Positions 1 through 14,170 of a DNA stretch of 64,000 bases are shown here, in pieces. Position numbers and translations under genes: made by a program. This stretch comes from Siphonodentalium dalli (Eukaryota > Mollusca > Scaphopoda > Gadilida > Siphonodentaliidae): contig CP136061.1 in NCBI GenBank assembly GCA_032622095.1, forward strand, positions 136,173,587 through 136,237,586. Reading direction: 5' to 3'. The notes under the pieces are model-generated. The model worked only from the letters and a program-made list of their open reading frames with translations. It had not been told where the DNA came from and searched no databases. Numbering within the stretch: the stretch's first letter is position 1; each line of letters starts with the position of its first letter.

Positions 1-340
1 AGCAGCGGTCTTACCGAGTCATCAAGGGAGGTAAACCCTGCATGGAATTTTGGCACACGCTGTCATTTGTTTGGCCACTGGATTATGTTCGTATTGTGAC
101 CTCATAGAGCGCAGCGATGCGAACGGCGTCAATGCTTTGTTTTGACACACTTTTCCCCTAGTTTCCGCTTGGGATACCTTTACTCGTTTAACATATTATT
201 ATGTCGGCGACTTTCATTGAATCATCACAGTCGAAACCGAATCATCTTATCGGAAATAAAAAGGTTCATGCGAAAATAACATAAACTTGCCGATATCGGC
301 TGATCTTGCATGCACAGTATGTAAACTCCTCCAACAGTCA

Positions 341-580
341 GATTAAGGACATAGTATGGACTTGTTCGGTGCGTGAAATTGTTAAGTTAGTACTCAGGTG
401 CTATGTCAACGTGGGAAATGTAGCATTCTACTAACATCGCCGAAAACTTCAAAGAAATCGACCATACCACTCCACAGAAAACATCGTCTGAACTACGCCC
501 AATTGTAAAAAATTACATCTCGATTCAGGACGCAACTATCGGCGAAATGATTTCGCCGTCGAGAGTCATTGCATTTAACA
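341..580 (-). repeat. Dispersed repeat D, copy 1 (opposite orientation to copies 2 and 3)
   Basis: This stretch is the reverse complement of sequences near 9500-9725 and 61690-61930. They share a GTGCGTGAAATTG-like segment and a long block around ACATCGCCGAAAA. On the + strand, 424-573 stays open in one frame and reads NIAENFKEID...KTSSELRPIV. The same frame is recognisable in the other two copies. I do not recognise the protein. It may be a fragment of a mobile-element ORF or only a non-coding repeat. Confidence 0.7.
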
Positions 581-1352
581 AATATATAAGAATGACACTA
601 TCAGAGTGTTTTACATCACTTTAATGTTATGGTTCGTAACAGCCGACATATAGTAAACTCTGGCCTTTCCACGCCAGTTTCACACTCATGCAAGGACCAT
701 TTTTACAAATTAAATAGTTTACAATTTCCTATATCCGGAGTTATACTTGACATAAACTCTGTTATGGGATATGTTCGACTCTCGCCCATATAATTGGCTC
801 AAAGGTCTGTCGGGGCTCGAACGGTTATTCATATAATGAGGTGATTATGACGGGGGTGTACAAGTGAAATATTTGTGTTTGTGCATGCTGTAGAAGAACA
901 CTTGATAAAACAGCTGTTAAATCACTTAGCAAATGGTTTGCGTGCGAAAATAACTCTTTCTAGAAGTGAATTTTGTGTATAGGTCTTGTATATTTTATGA
1001 GGCGTAACAAATCATTCATATGAGAGAGATTTTTCATTGCTCTGAATGTCTTTCTCGCCAAAATTAATGTTAGTGAAGGAAGGAAGTCATTTTCTTTGAA
1101 GTATTTTAATGTTCAGAATATGACGTTAATATGTATATATAAACCAGATCTCATGGCATGGGTCTATAATAGAGCAATGTATTGCTTTGACATCAAACGT
1201 ATATATATTCGCGTAGTGCGTATTAAGTGGGGAGGGTCATACTATGCATGTGGGAATCGAGTATTCGGATGAAATGTCAGTACCCACATGTGTACACAAA
1301 TATATATGACGTAAAATTAACAAGGGCGCTGTCGGATTGTCATGACCAGTAG
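581..1352. other. Unassigned AT-rich sequence
   Basis: No supported gene or repeat was seen. Open frames are short and have no recognisable motif. Confidence 0.5.
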
Positions 1353-1733
1353 TACGGTGCCGCCATCCTCATAGCAGCTCCAAAGACCTACATCGACAAA
1401 CTACAGAAAGTACAGAACAAAGCCCTCCGCATTGCACACCGCCAGCCAGCATGGACGCAACATGAGGCCCTGCACGATGCAGCGAACATACCTACGAAAA
1501 CGCCGACTGATGGAACTCATAAACCTGACACTCGCCAGACTAGACATCACCCCCTCACACAAGAGCTCCAAATACGAAACCAGCTACTCACCACGAAAAA
1601 GACAAACTGGACGAAACAGACAGTCCCATATACATGTAGAACCCAACAGCACCTGGCACCTGCATCACGCATTGCCTCCAGCCAATCAAGTGCCAAAACC
1701 CAAGGCACACCACACCGACATGCACCCCCATGA
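1353..1733 (+). pseudogene. 3' end of a Jockey/CR1-like LINE ORF2 (decayed)
   Basis: The frame opens after a TAG at 1350 and ends at TGA 1731. It begins YGAAILIAAPKTYI and continues LQKVQNKALRIAHR at 1401-1442, the block that follows the polymerase domain in Jockey/R1/CR1-type LINE reverse transcriptases. Around 1495-1590 the more plausible reading, RRLMELINLTLARLDITPSH, lies in the +1 frame, and the original frame then resumes with QELQIRNQLL. This points to compensating frameshifts in a dead copy. It is richer in GC than its surroundings. The catalytic polymerase domain is absent, as expected of a 5'-truncated insertion. The clade is uncertain. Confidence 0.75.
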
Positions 1734-1739
1734 CTGTGC

Positions 1740-1920
1740 ACCTCGCGACTAAAATGGTTGCCTTTTGGTCACCTGGTCGAAGTCAAATGGTGGGTGTAGT
1801 GGTCACACGAACAAAGGGTGAGGGGACTTGCATATTGCAGCTCGGGGCATCCTACTCGGCCTTCGGCCGGAAACGACCCAAAAACAGGATTCGCATGATC
1901 GCCGGACGGATAAGCTTTTA
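1740..1920. other. GC-richer tail downstream of the LINE fragment
   Basis: The segment contains a short GCCTTCGGC hairpin at about 1859-1867. It could be the 3' UTR of the LINE or an adjoining repeat. No gene was recognised. Confidence 0.25.
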
Positions 1921-2227
1921 ACAAAGGTGTCGCATCCGTCTTAAGGGATTATATATAGGTGCATGGTGTTGGGTTAAATTTTTATGACAAGTCGGAAATG
2001 TTATGCATCAGAGAGTGTACGAATGAAATTGCCCAAAGTGTATTTTTGTCAATAAGGGTGAAAATTCGAAGTTGGACCACCCCCCACCAAAGACACACTA
2101 TCACGCCCCTGTTCCCAAAACATAATATTTAGATTTTCCCGATGATAGATAATTTCCTGATTTGTTCATTAAAATATAGGTCATTTGTTAGACTGATGGC
2201 AAAATTAAAGCCAAGAGAGAGTGTGAA

Positions 2228-2277
2228 TCCCATTATGTCCATTCACCGTCTGTACTATATATATGGACATAATGGGA
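2228..2277. repeat. Perfect 15-bp inverted repeat (hairpin)
   Basis: TCCCATTATGTCCAT at 2228-2242 is matched exactly by its reverse complement at 2263-2277, leaving a 20-nt loop. It is probably a remnant of a small inverted-repeat element. Confidence 0.8.
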
Positions 2278-3976
2278 ATATGTTAATTGTGCGTCTCGGT
2301 GGAGACAATCTATAGAATAGTCAGGGTTATTGCCGCAAGTGCTCCAACAGTACATCCATTAGACGCAGAGACGCCAGACCCAGACGAAAGAATATTACCC
2401 CCGACTGCGCGTATTACTCGAGTAAACCATTGAAAAAGATCATTTACCATTTCATTGATTATGTTTCTCCGCCAACAAAACGAAGCGTTATATTATCTAA
2501 TTGGGGCAGTAATGAGGTAACATAAGAGGAAAAAAAAGTTCCTTTAAAAAAAATCAAAACACGGGAAACTAGAAGTAACATTCAATCCGACGCTTTGCAT
2601 GTGGTATCATGGCCAACTCTTGAAGGGAATATGCGTGTGTGTGTAATTGAAATAGAAAGCTGGCACCATGCCCTCTGCGCAAATAAGAAGTCTACAATAT
2701 CTTGCATAAATTGCAATTAAGCTTCGTTTAATACACTACTTATCTTCGCGATATGTTTTTCATCTCAACTATGCACTGATAACATCAGAAGAGGAGAGTA
2801 CTTTGGTCGGCTCGGAGTTTGCGGTGAGAGATTGGTTCATCGTGTTTGGGTGATAATAACGTACCGGGGTATCAGAATTTCATTCTTGGGGCAAATACCT
2901 TTCATTCTCGGTGAGAAAAATTCATACAATTCGTATTATTGATGGGAGCTTCCCAATCTTGATAAATTAAAAGGTCTTCTATCTTATGATAATCTAGAAA
3001 TTATGAAGAGGGTATGTATATTTATTAAACAGGCACTGTGTGACATGTGAGACTGGCGTGAACTATCGGAGACATATATCCTGAATGATTTTATGTGCCT
3101 CTGATATAATTTCTTCCCGGAAAGCTGATGTCAGAATCGCAAAGCTTGCATTCATAGATCATATTTTATACGACTTTATGCACACAGTTAAATAGTTTTG
3201 CTTTTGATTTAATATGTGCGTTTCATACACCTGAGAAGAAATATGTGTCGATTATCAACGAAATTATATTATAAGCCAAAATTGAAATTGGAAATCATTT
3301 AACGCTTTCTGTCCGTATATATATGGCAAAAACAATAGCATAGTATGACACCATGCATTGTTTATGTCTGGTCTATACACGTATGGGTGGACTCAGCGTG
3401 TAAATATGCATATACATAAAACCAATTAATTAATCAAGTTATTAATTATATATATTATGTATACTAATGTTTACTAATGTACTTTTGTTCTGTGATAAAC
3501 ACCGAAGACATAATAAAACATTACAACACCAAAGCAGCAAATCATGGCAAGTCAAAGTTAACCAGAAGATGGATTTTTTAACAATTTCAATTCAATTTTA
3601 TTCTGGTCATCATATAGTGATATATTTACATACTAAGTGTTGTCATCACTAAATCCAGCATTCTGATTGGTCGGCGCCCACGTGGCTAGTTGCAGTTATT
3701 TCTCGGTGAATGCGCAACGGCTCATAACACCAAGCTCATAACACCATCGATACGTCATTGGGTTTGGAAAGACGAACGCGTAATGTTTTGGGCGCATTTG
3801 GACTCGCGCTGGATTGACTTAATACATCATCGGGTTTCAATATGAAGAGAAATTGTTCCTATTAACTTTTGCCAAGTGTGCTATTGGGTATTTTGGGCTG
3901 GTTTTGTCACGATACACTTTTCGATTTAAATACATTTACAAAAGTGGCTTTTTCGCTAAATGTATATAAATATAAG
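2278..3976. other. Unassigned AT-rich sequence
   Basis: No gene was recognised. At 3665-3700 a CCAAT-type ATTGG lies near a CACGTG E-box, but no transcript or ORF gives them context. Confidence 0.4.
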
Positions 3977-4110
3977 GATTAACTGTCATATGGACTATTT
4001 TTATGGAGATGTAACCGTGAGGTAAGTGGTCATAACTTGTATGTAAAACCCGAACGTCCACTTACCTCACGGTTACATCTCCATACAAACAGTCCACATG
4101 ACAGTTAATC
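3977..4110. mobile_element. 134-bp foldback element with 53-bp arms
   Basis: The left arm 3977-4029 pairs with the right arm 4058-4110 at 50 of 53 positions, with a 28-nt loop between. The arms start GATTAACTGTCA and end CCACTTACC next to the loop. This is typical of a short MITE. The structure is also long enough to fold as a miRNA-like precursor if transcribed, but nothing indicates transcription. Confidence 0.9.
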
Positions 4111-5759
4111 ATAATATATTACAGATTATATTATCAGAATCAGATACATAATATATATGCATGCATATGCGTTATATTATATAGAGTATATATACGAAAA
4201 TATAGTACTGTTTATGCTTGTTGCTTTTAGATGGTAGTAATAATAATAATAGTATTAGATTTGTTCTATGTGGTCCAGTTAGTGGGGTTTATGTTAAGAA
4301 TTCTACATAGCCTCAAGAGGACTTAAACACCTCTAAGACCTTTTCGACAAAAATTGACAGGTTCATTGTGGTCCATTGTCCATTTCGGGAATTAAATAAT
4401 TGCAGTAACTTATGTGAGTTTGGTCTTCAAAAATAATAAAAGCGAATATATCTCAGTCTCAAATCGTGCATTTGTGGGCACTTAAGTGTAATGTGGTATT
4501 CATCGGCCAGTTCTAAATTACAGGGGGTACATTGCCATTCCGAGTAGTCAACATTGTACCATGAGCCCTATTCAACGGGTAGTTTGTGATTTCTTGTTCG
4601 GAACATCATCAGGCTGTGTTGTCCAAAGATAGGTAGTGTTCTCTTTCAAAATTTGTCTTAATAATTCTATAAAATGCAAACGAATGTGACTATTTTAACA
4701 GCATACCCACCACGAAGGCCATCCATGCATTTAACTCCGAGAATCAGACAAGTGTATTCTAGGAGCGTAGTCAAATGACCTATCCCATTGATATCAGCAT
4801 GCATTGATTAATCTCTATATCATGATACGCGTGATTCATGAAACAAACAATGTGAATGTGGCATAATTTAACATTCTATGATATGTGCGTTGTACAATGT
4901 GCAAAGAGAGAGGACACGTGCGTGTGATATAATGTTCCTTCCACAGGAAGCACTGACTCACATCGCATATAATCCTTTTTGAAATAGCATATATAACATC
5001 CAGTGCCATAACGCAGAGTAACATGCTGTTGCGCCACACAAAATGCAATTCCTTTATATCGAAAGATATTTAATCCGGGTCCACGATTAGGCAGCTATTG
5101 ATAGTCAATCCAGTTCAAACGTTCCACGTGTAAAATAAATTGAATATAACTTATAGTATAGATAAGTATAGTTTATTCTTCCACCGCATTAGAAAACGCT
5201 AAATGAATGGAATAAAACAAGATAGACCACAATATATACATAAAAGACAAGTGTGTGTGCTTCTGATTACGGAGCATGTAGTATAAACTCATATAATTAT
5301 CATGACTTGGAATTGATGTATTTATGGTGCCGATTATTATGTTGAATGCACTCGAATAATGAACTCAAATAGGTAAGATCTGAAGCATATAATATTCGTT
5401 AGTGGCATTGGTTCAGAGGAATGACAACCAAGATGGGTCGAATCGATGCTCATGCAGTGCATGTGAGGGAAATGGCCACAGTTTCGAGCATTTTTTCGCG
5501 CCACTTCTGCTGGGATCATTGAGTTTGATGCAATAAATAGACAGACTCTTCAACGAGATAGCCATAAATTTCATGCACAGATAAATAAAAGCGCACATAA
5601 AACACTCTTCATGTCGAAATCGATCTTTTCGCCCGTTCATGTATCAGCGACCTGAAATCACCAGATATAAACGTCATCTCATGAGAGAGAAATAAAACAA
5701 CGAGTTCAATCATGTGATATCTCCGTTCTTTTGTTGAAAGTGCAGCCATACGCTGTATA
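4111..5759. other. Unassigned AT-rich sequence
   Basis: Only short chance frames. No motif, repeat partner or RNA gene was recognised. Confidence 0.45.
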
Positions 5760-6110
5760 TATCTAGTGCCACACTTGGTATTTAAAAATGTGGAGGTAGT
5801 TGGTATTCTTGTACTTATAGCATAAATGTTTTCAAGAAGAGCCAAAGTTCAAAGCCAATGCAAGCAGATCGTATGTTTACATGCAGTGCCTCATATACAC
5901 ATTATAAATATATATACTCTTACCAATGGAATTCCACATAAACACAGTATAAACTAATAACTATCAACAGGGGTCCAGTAGTCCAGAATAAATCCCAGTT
6001 GACAACAATGTGCTTATCCTAGCAGTGCACTGACCCCATCTAATCACTTTGGCTTTGGCTTACGGCACACTTAAAACGATATACATGTATATGCATTTAG
6101 CCCGGTATAC
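5760..6110 (+). repeat. Direct repeat E, copy 1
   Basis: The segment shares AATCCCAGTTGACAA, a GTGCTTATCC block and the flanking order of blocks with 7380-7680. The two copies lie in the same orientation and bracket the 0.5-kb TTAA element and three G-rich subunits. They may be the ends of one larger composite repeat. Confidence 0.65.
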
Positions 6111-6195
6111 AGTTGGAAATTCCAAGAATGGACCACCTTATAGCCTGGGTACAGCAGATCCCCATCCTTACACAATAGGGGTGTGACTAAACACC

Positions 6196-6325
6196 ACCAG
6201 CCGCACCAGCCCGCCCCTGCGGAGTATATAGGGGGTGATTTTTTGTGGCAATATATGTGTGGGGTGTCATGGAAACCCACCCATGCACGCACGGACAGGG
6301 GTAGCGGTCACACAGAAGTGTCGCT
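6196..6325 (+). repeat. Diverged ~120-bp subunit, copy 1
   Basis: The common pattern is a CCCGCCCCTG-like block, then GGGGGTGATTTT, TGTGGCAATA and GGGGTGTCA. Related copies lie at 6830-7010 and 7190-7320. Part of the pattern also appears near 14690-14770. Confidence 0.55.
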
Positions 6326-6837
6326 TTTAAAGGCACGTGCGGCCTTAATTGTCGAAAATATTCATATTTGTTCCAAACACCGTAAACATAAAAACATTAA
6401 AACGCATACAGTTCCGTTCATATATACCATGACCATCGCGTAAACAGCATGTTAACATAAAGACCTACTATATTTTACCTAAGCACGAGCCTGATTGTGT
6501 TACAGAAGACAGCACAATGCTACTGGCTAATCACACACAAATGTCAGAAACGCTCTTTATTAGTTCCATATCAGGTATTCCCCAACAAAGAACGCTCTTT
6601 ATGTTTACCATCATAATATAAACAAACACCAGAAAAGTAACTTTTTATGCTTTTGTTTACATAACAATGGTCAAACATATGACCATAACATACTGTTAAT
6701 GCGATATTTCTTATTTGTATACGTACAAAGTCTATCTACATTTTGATGTTCTTTCTGTTTGTGGCGGTTTTTGACGGGTGGATATATTTTCACAGGATAC
6801 CCACCGTCAAGGCCAACCGTGCACACACGTCTTTAAC
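6326..6837 (+). mobile_element. 0.5-kb TTAA element (family C), copy 1
   Basis: This is a non-autonomous DNA transposon found four times in the window. The left end is TTAA-AGGCACGTGCGGCCTT. The right end, read inward on the other strand, is TTAA-AGACACGGTTGGCCTT, so the termini are imperfect inverted repeats of about 18 bp inside TTAA flanks. The interior has no coding capacity. It holds two CGCTCTTTAT motifs 42 bp apart with CCATATCAGG between them. TTAA target use is known for the piggyBac and Kolobok superfamilies, and the transposase must be supplied from elsewhere. This copy has a small insertion near its right end. Confidence 0.85.
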
Positions 6838-7320
6838 CCTCAAAATGCCGCCAACGGCGAATATGTTCGCCGCGAATGAAGTCAACAGCCCGGACCGCCT
6901 TTGTGGTGTCTAGGGGTGATTTTAGTGGCCATAACCGCCGGGGGGTGTCACAGAAAGCCATCGATACACGCACGGTGGTCACGGCCGAACATTAGTGGCG
7001 ATGTCACCCCCTAAACATGCCAGATTCAGCCAGAATTACAATATTGTGCCCGCAATAAAAAGACTCGCAGCCCAGACCCAACATATCGCCATCTTACAGC
7101 TATAATAACTCCTTACATATATGTTGCGGAACTACTGTCGACTACATTCACGAAGAAACAAGGGCAAATCGCCCACCAAAGCCTGGCAATTAACCCTCAA
7201 AATACCGCCGTCACCGAATATGTTTACCGCTAACGAAGCATATAGCCCGGACCGCCCCTGTTGTGACAAGGGGTTATTTTAGTGGCCATAATCGTGCGGG
7301 GGTGTCACAGATTCCTGTTC
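6830..7320 (+). repeat. Two further G-rich ~120-bp subunits
   Basis: Both start near TTAACCCTCAAAAT, followed by a CCGCC-rich block, AGCCCGGACCGCC, TTTTAGTGGCCATAA and GGGGGTGTCACAGA. They occupy 6830-7010 and 7190-7320. Confidence 0.65.
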
Positions 7321-7379
7321 TTGGAATTTCTTGGAAAGAACACCCTATTAATATCTCACCAATGCAAATACATACTCTA

Positions 7380-7680
7380 TTGATAGTGCCTCATTTGGTA
7401 TTTTGGAATTCCTAAACAGTTGGTATGCTGTTACTTCCATACACAAAACGAGATATGATACACATAAATGTAAACTCTTACCCATGGAATTCAACATAAC
7501 ACAGTAGAAACAATCAACAGTAGTCCAGATTAAATCCCAGTTGACAAACAAACAACGACGTGCTTATCCACAGAGTGCAGTAAAACCATCTAAACACTTC
7601 ACTGCCTTGGCTGCCGTTTCGCTTACGGCATACCTATAACGTTATGCATTCAGCCCGCCGGATACTATTAGTGTTACGAT
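7380..7680 (+). repeat. Direct repeat E, copy 2
   Basis: Colinear with 5760-6110 as described for that copy, with small indels. Confidence 0.65.
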
Positions 7681-7724
7681 GATAAACAATAAATAGACGA
7701 GAAAACACACACCGTGACCTGAAC

Positions 7725-9330
<1,606 letters not shown>

Positions 9331-9339
9331 CCTTTCTAT

Positions 9340-9722
9340 TACAATTGCGATGCACCAGTTCCAGATATAAAGTGATGTCAAACACTGCGGAATGGTGATC
9401 AAATAGAAATGGAGAATAATCTCCAAGTAGTTATTTTTACCAATATTATATCCAAATTGGAAACACACATCGTCATTCTTACATATTGATTAATTGCAGT
9501 GATTCTCGAAGGTGAAATCGTTTTCGTTAGTTTATCGCAGGTAGTTGCGTCCCGAATCGATCAGTACATATTTACAATTGAGGGTAGTTCAGACGATGAT
9601 TTCTATGGAGTGGCACGGTCAATTTGCTTGAAATTTTCGGCGATGTTACTAAAATGCTACATTCCTCCAGTTGACATATATAGCGCATGAATTATATCTT
9701 ATCAGTTTCACGCACCCGAACA
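9340..9722 (+). repeat. Dispersed repeat D, copy 2
   Basis: Colinear with 61560-61935 and the reverse complement of 341-580. Diagnostic blocks are AAATGGAGAATAATCT, AAATCGTTTTCGTTAG, GTCCCGAATCGA and TTTTCGGCGATGTTA. The minus-strand frame that is open in copies 1 and 3 contains two stops here. Confidence 0.85.
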
Positions 9723-9805
9723 AATATGTCTTTAAACTAAAGAACATGTGTGTCTCTTCTGAACATAATATGTCTTTAAACTAAAGAACATGTGTGTCTC
9801 TTCTG
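9723..9805. repeat. 44-bp direct duplication
   Basis: A unit starting AATATGTCTTTAAACTAAAG is present at 9723-9766 and again at 9767-9805 without visible change over the shared 39 bp. The duplication is therefore recent. It lies at the edge of repeat D. Confidence 0.92.
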
Positions 9806-10779
9806 TGTGGACAGGAAGTCGTTCTAAGGTATATAATTGACAAGTTTATTTCGATAATTCACACTTCATACGCTGTCAGATCCTAAACGGCAGATGATAC
9901 ATGCTGTGATCGCCTTATCAGACACCTTTCGCATAACGAACGACGAGAGATCATTATCAGTACGAATAGCTATTTACAGTCGTAATATTTTTTTCGGACG
10001 GTGTAAAAACCTTTTCGCAGAATAGACGACTACGAGTCCATTTGTGAGACAATCGTGCTTGCCACTCGCAGTACCTAAAGAGGTTATACATGTTTTTCTG
10101 CGTGCCGTGATTATTTTGTACTCAAGTATGCTGTAATCATGCCATAGCCTAGCGCTTTGTGTTTAGCAATATTCTCGTGTTACACGACAACGAATGATAC
10201 TATTGCCACCATATTAATAGAAAAAAAATGAAGGCCACATGGCGATCAAAATTTAAGAACATAATATCAGAGTCATCTCCCACATTCAGGAGCTGAGAAA
10301 CGAACGCGAAGTTGTTACTTAACTACAGATACCACACCACCTTCCCATCTACGTCCCCACACGTTGTAAGAAAGCGACAGACGGGTATTTCTGCATACAC
10401 CTGTGTGTAAACGACAACAGTTCAATCCTCGTTTTCAACTATAATTGCACAAGCAGTATAATTGTCGACTATACAAATGTAATTCAACCGCCATGAGCTA
10501 GTGGTTCTATGTGGGGTTCTTTGGTCGTTTTAAGGGGACTAATTGTTGCGATTGTAGTTGTTACGCTTTAAAAGTAATGTCCTGGCAATTTAATTTGCTT
10601 TCATAACTTTCATGATAACTACGTTTGTACATGTAGTTTACACACACTTTGTTGGCCATCCCTTCTGATATAAGTACTCGTAAACAAAGTCGTTCCAGGC
10701 AAGTCGTCGGAAGCTATTGTGCATATTGCATAAATGTCATTCGGCTCTCGAATATACTCATCTCTCTTCTACAATCTTA
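9806..10779. other. Unassigned sequence
   Basis: No gene, repeat partner or RNA gene was recognised. Confidence 0.4.
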
Positions 10780-11020
10780 TTAACCCTTTGAGTGCCAGGG
10801 GCCGATCTCATCGGCCCTAAACCTACAAAATAAGTCTGTTAAAGAATATAAGAATAAATTATTAAAATTGTAAAAAATTGTTAAAAAAAAAATAATGTTA
10901 GGCCAATGCATTCTCTTATATATGCGAGGCGACCTATGGTCGACTCGCATATATAAGAGAATGCATTGGCACAGGGTATATGGGTTGATACAAAAATCGA
11001 CCTGGCACTCAAAGGGTTAA
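10780..11020. mobile_element. piggyBac-type MITE (TTAA, CCCTTTGAGTGCCAGG termini)
   Basis: TTAA lies at both ends. The 16-bp terminal inverted repeats CCCTTTGAGTGCCAGG / CCTGGCACTCAAAGGG are perfect, and a CCCTTT-type start with a TTAA duplication is usual for piggyBac-like elements. Inside is a second perfect 26-bp inverted repeat (10903-10928 with 10944-10969) around a 15-nt loop. The right end shares a TGGGTTGATACAAAAATCG block with the palindrome at 59.5 kb, so both belong to one family with different cores. Confidence 0.92.
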
Positions 11021-11589
11021 GTATCTACATGCACTTGACTCATGACCTTACACACTCAGTGCACAAAAACACTCCAACGATTGCTAATTTGCTGATATAA
11101 CATTACTGGGACTATATCGTGTACCATCATTTTGTCAGTTAACATCACTCAGTTGTATACGACAGCTGGCAGAGTTTGCCAAGAGTCGAACCTTTGTCAA
11201 ACTAATGACATCGCAAGAGCTTAAACAAATAAATGTTCTGGAAGCTTGCTGTGTGCATGATATTACTAATAGATTAGTCTCGTGTATAACTCAGAAGAAC
11301 TGTACATGGTGAAGATGGGGTACCTACGAATCCGGCCAATAACATATTAGTCAGTGATGTACACTGGTTTATTAGCATTGTTTCTCATTTCTATCACCAC
11401 GACTCATTACCCTATGTGTATCATAGTGTTGTGATTATAATTATTGTACATGTAATTACAAGCCATAAAATGTAACGTGTACTCCAAACGTTGAACCCTG
11501 GTCGGATTAACATCATGCAATTTATATTTTCCAGTTGTTTTAACTTTTCCCACGAAAGTGAGATAATCGCTCTTTATTTTTACCATATC

Positions 11590-12060
11590 GTGAATAATTT
11601 TAATGAAAGTGCCAATGACACTAGCTCAAATTGAGAAGGCATTAATTTTTTGCCGAGCAATGAATAGAATGATAAAGAAGGAAAGAAAACTAGAGATCAC
11701 CCGAAAATACATATGAAGTTTGGTGATGATCGGATGATGGAAATGGTCTGTAGGGTGCGCCAACTGAAAAGATTTAGTCATACAAAGAGTAAAATCCAAA
11801 ATGGCTGCCGGCGCCAATAAAAAATAGTTCAAATTTGGTAGCTCCCATCTAGATGTGATTCTAAACATGCCTGTAAATTTTCAAATCAATTCTCCAAAAA
11901 ATGTGGACTCCGGGGTGTGCCGATGGCTGCTGGCGGCCATGTTTTTAATAGATTTCTAGAGGTCACCCCGAATATCCATTAGAAGTTTAGTGACGGTCGG
12001 ATGAGGGATGTTGTCTGTAAGGTGTGCCAAAGGGTTTAGTCATGTAAAGAGTAAAATGCT
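11590..12060 (+). repeat. Dispersed repeat G, copy 1
   Basis: Shared with 60560-61160 are GAGCAATGAATAGAATGATAA, GTGAAGTTTGGTGA-like and AAAGAGTAAAATCCAA blocks. Each is followed by a GGCTGCCGGCGGCCATG-like segment. Within the copy a unit of ~170 bp recurs, with its second occurrence at about 11900-12060. Confidence 0.8.
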
Positions 12061-13855
12061 TAAGCATATAATATAACATTTATTTTGACATATTTGATTG
12101 AAACTGTACAAAAATTACTCCAAAACGACAATTTGTATCTTCGCATTCCGGCTAATCTGTCAACTAGAACATTACTTCGTACTCAACAGACTTTCAAATT
12201 ATGGAATCTGGTTACCTTATTTACGACACAGAGACTATTAAAACCAACATCAACATTTGAGTAAAGTATCCCTTTAACCATGCAGAAACTATATATGATC
12301 TGGAAAGAAATATACTGGATCGTCTATACAGTATATATAGCGTATATGCCCAGGAACTGTGTTGTGGAAGGAATAATTTTAATGGCCTTAAAATTGCACT
12401 GTGTTTCTCCACAGATCTGAGGCAATTATATGGCAGTGTACGTTAGACTGTATATGCACGGTAAATATATAGCGGCAAGATGAGTGGAGCGGGCAAAGGA
12501 AGACCAAGCCGAACAGAGGTTTAGTTTTAGATAGGTATATCATAAAGCACAAGTTATATCAATAATATGTTTATAAAAAAATCCATCCGCAGTTCACAGT
12601 TTTCGCGTGCAAGTGTAAAGTAAATAATATTTAAAAATAGACCTATATATAAATTATATACGAGAATATGATCGGTGCTTATATACCATAAATCATAAAG
12701 GGCAAGAACAACACTCTTATAAGAAAAGCTCTTTTCCAAATGCCTGAAAATACACGCCATTGCTATGCACTGGCTAAGAACAAGTGCATGGGAGCACCGA
12801 ATTCTCAGCACCTGGCCGCTACTCATGAAATATTGGACAGTTTATATATGAAGATGCATGTGTCAAAAGTGGCGCCGTTCGAGCCAGGAGCGGGGAGGGG
12901 AGGGGAGGGACATCACAGGCGGTATTTGTATCGACGAACACTTTATGTATATATGTGGAGAAGTCGAGACTGCTGCCAACTTTTTTTTACTGTATTTTCC
13001 CAGATACTCAACGATACTAAATGAAATATTCTCTTTATTAGCCAAAATTTGTGGAGATATGATATTCTACTAAAGGAATCAACTTCATTACCCAAAAGAC
13101 TTAACAGTGCTATATTTGAGGCATCACAAACCTTTATATTAAATAGCAACCGATTTCGTTAGTGACTAATTGTGTTTCTGACTCATAATAAGCTGCTAGA
13201 TTTTGATTAATCTTCCGACATAAATAAAAAATAATATTGCTAATAATGTGGTACATGCGTGTAATAATTTTAGTGACACGGTGCTGCACGTAAACCCATA
13301 TACAGGTACTGGCAAACTAGTGGCTCGATCCACTCTACTCATAGTTTTAATTTTTCCTATATATATGCAAAAGAAAGAAGTGATCATTGTAGATATATAT
13401 GTGTTGATTTTTTTCCTCACCTAACTGTAAATCATCAGTTCATTAATCTTTTCACCATGCATGCTGTTTTTTCGTCATCTTACTCAATCTTGTTTTCAAC
13501 TTCTCACTGACCACTGTATGTAAACTGTTCTTTTCTGAGGAGATGGCTCTCTATATATAAGCATATGATGCGTGTTGTCATATCCCCTTCCTCCCTTCTA
13601 GTCATATATACATACATGCGTCATGTTTCATAAATCATCCCATGATTTCATCATTTATTCTGGTTCTAATAGTGATGAGACGGCGAAAAAAAGAACTTCG
13701 ATAATTATTTTATTAAATACTCCCTACATTTATATACCGAACTCGAAACAATTAGAGGTGCGCACGGCAAACTTACAGACAAAGAGAAACTTTCGGAAAA
13801 AGTGTTCGTCGATACTAGTTGATGCGTGATGATAGTGATGCGTGTATATGATACA
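12061..13855. other. Unassigned AT-rich sequence
   Basis: No gene was recognised. The only clear landmark is the G-tract at 12892-12909. Confidence 0.4.
12892..12909 (+). other. Canonical G-quadruplex motif
   Basis: GGGGAGGGGAGGGGAGGG consists of four G-tracts with single-A loops. This motif class is known to fold stably in vitro. It stands alone in AT-rich sequence. Confidence 0.85.
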
Positions 13856-14077
13856 TACCGTAATGCCCTAAATAATCGACTCCTCAACCACAGCAGAATT
13901 ATGGGTAATTTTTCAGGATTTAGTCGGAAATATGGCTTGTTGCCATTCATCGGAAAGCTCTCAGTGAGAGCTTTCCGATGAATGGCAACAAGCAATGTTT
14001 CTGACTAAATCCAATCATGAAAAATTACCCATAATTCTGCTGTGGTTAAGGAGTCGACTATTTAGGGCATTACTGTA
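13856..14077. mobile_element. Long-palindrome MITE, TA-flanked
   Basis: Arms of roughly 105 bp run from TACCGTAATGCCCTAAATA to the reverse complement TATTTAGGGCATTACTGTA. They meet at AGCTCTCAGTGAGAGCT with almost no loop. A few substitutions and indels separate the arms. TA flanks and a CAGTAATGCC-type terminus suggest a Tc1/mariner or pogo source. That assignment is inference. Confidence 0.88.
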
Positions 14078-14170
14078 CTTCTATAGTCACATGCAAAATA
14101 GATTGAGAGTGCACCCTTAAATATATGGCGTAATATACTTCGGTATTTATCCTCACACATCTATATGTGG

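Noticed and set aside
3665-3720. Promoter from ATTGG and CACGTG boxes
   Set aside because: There is no gene, CpG-rich context or start-site signal nearby. Single short motifs are expected by chance.
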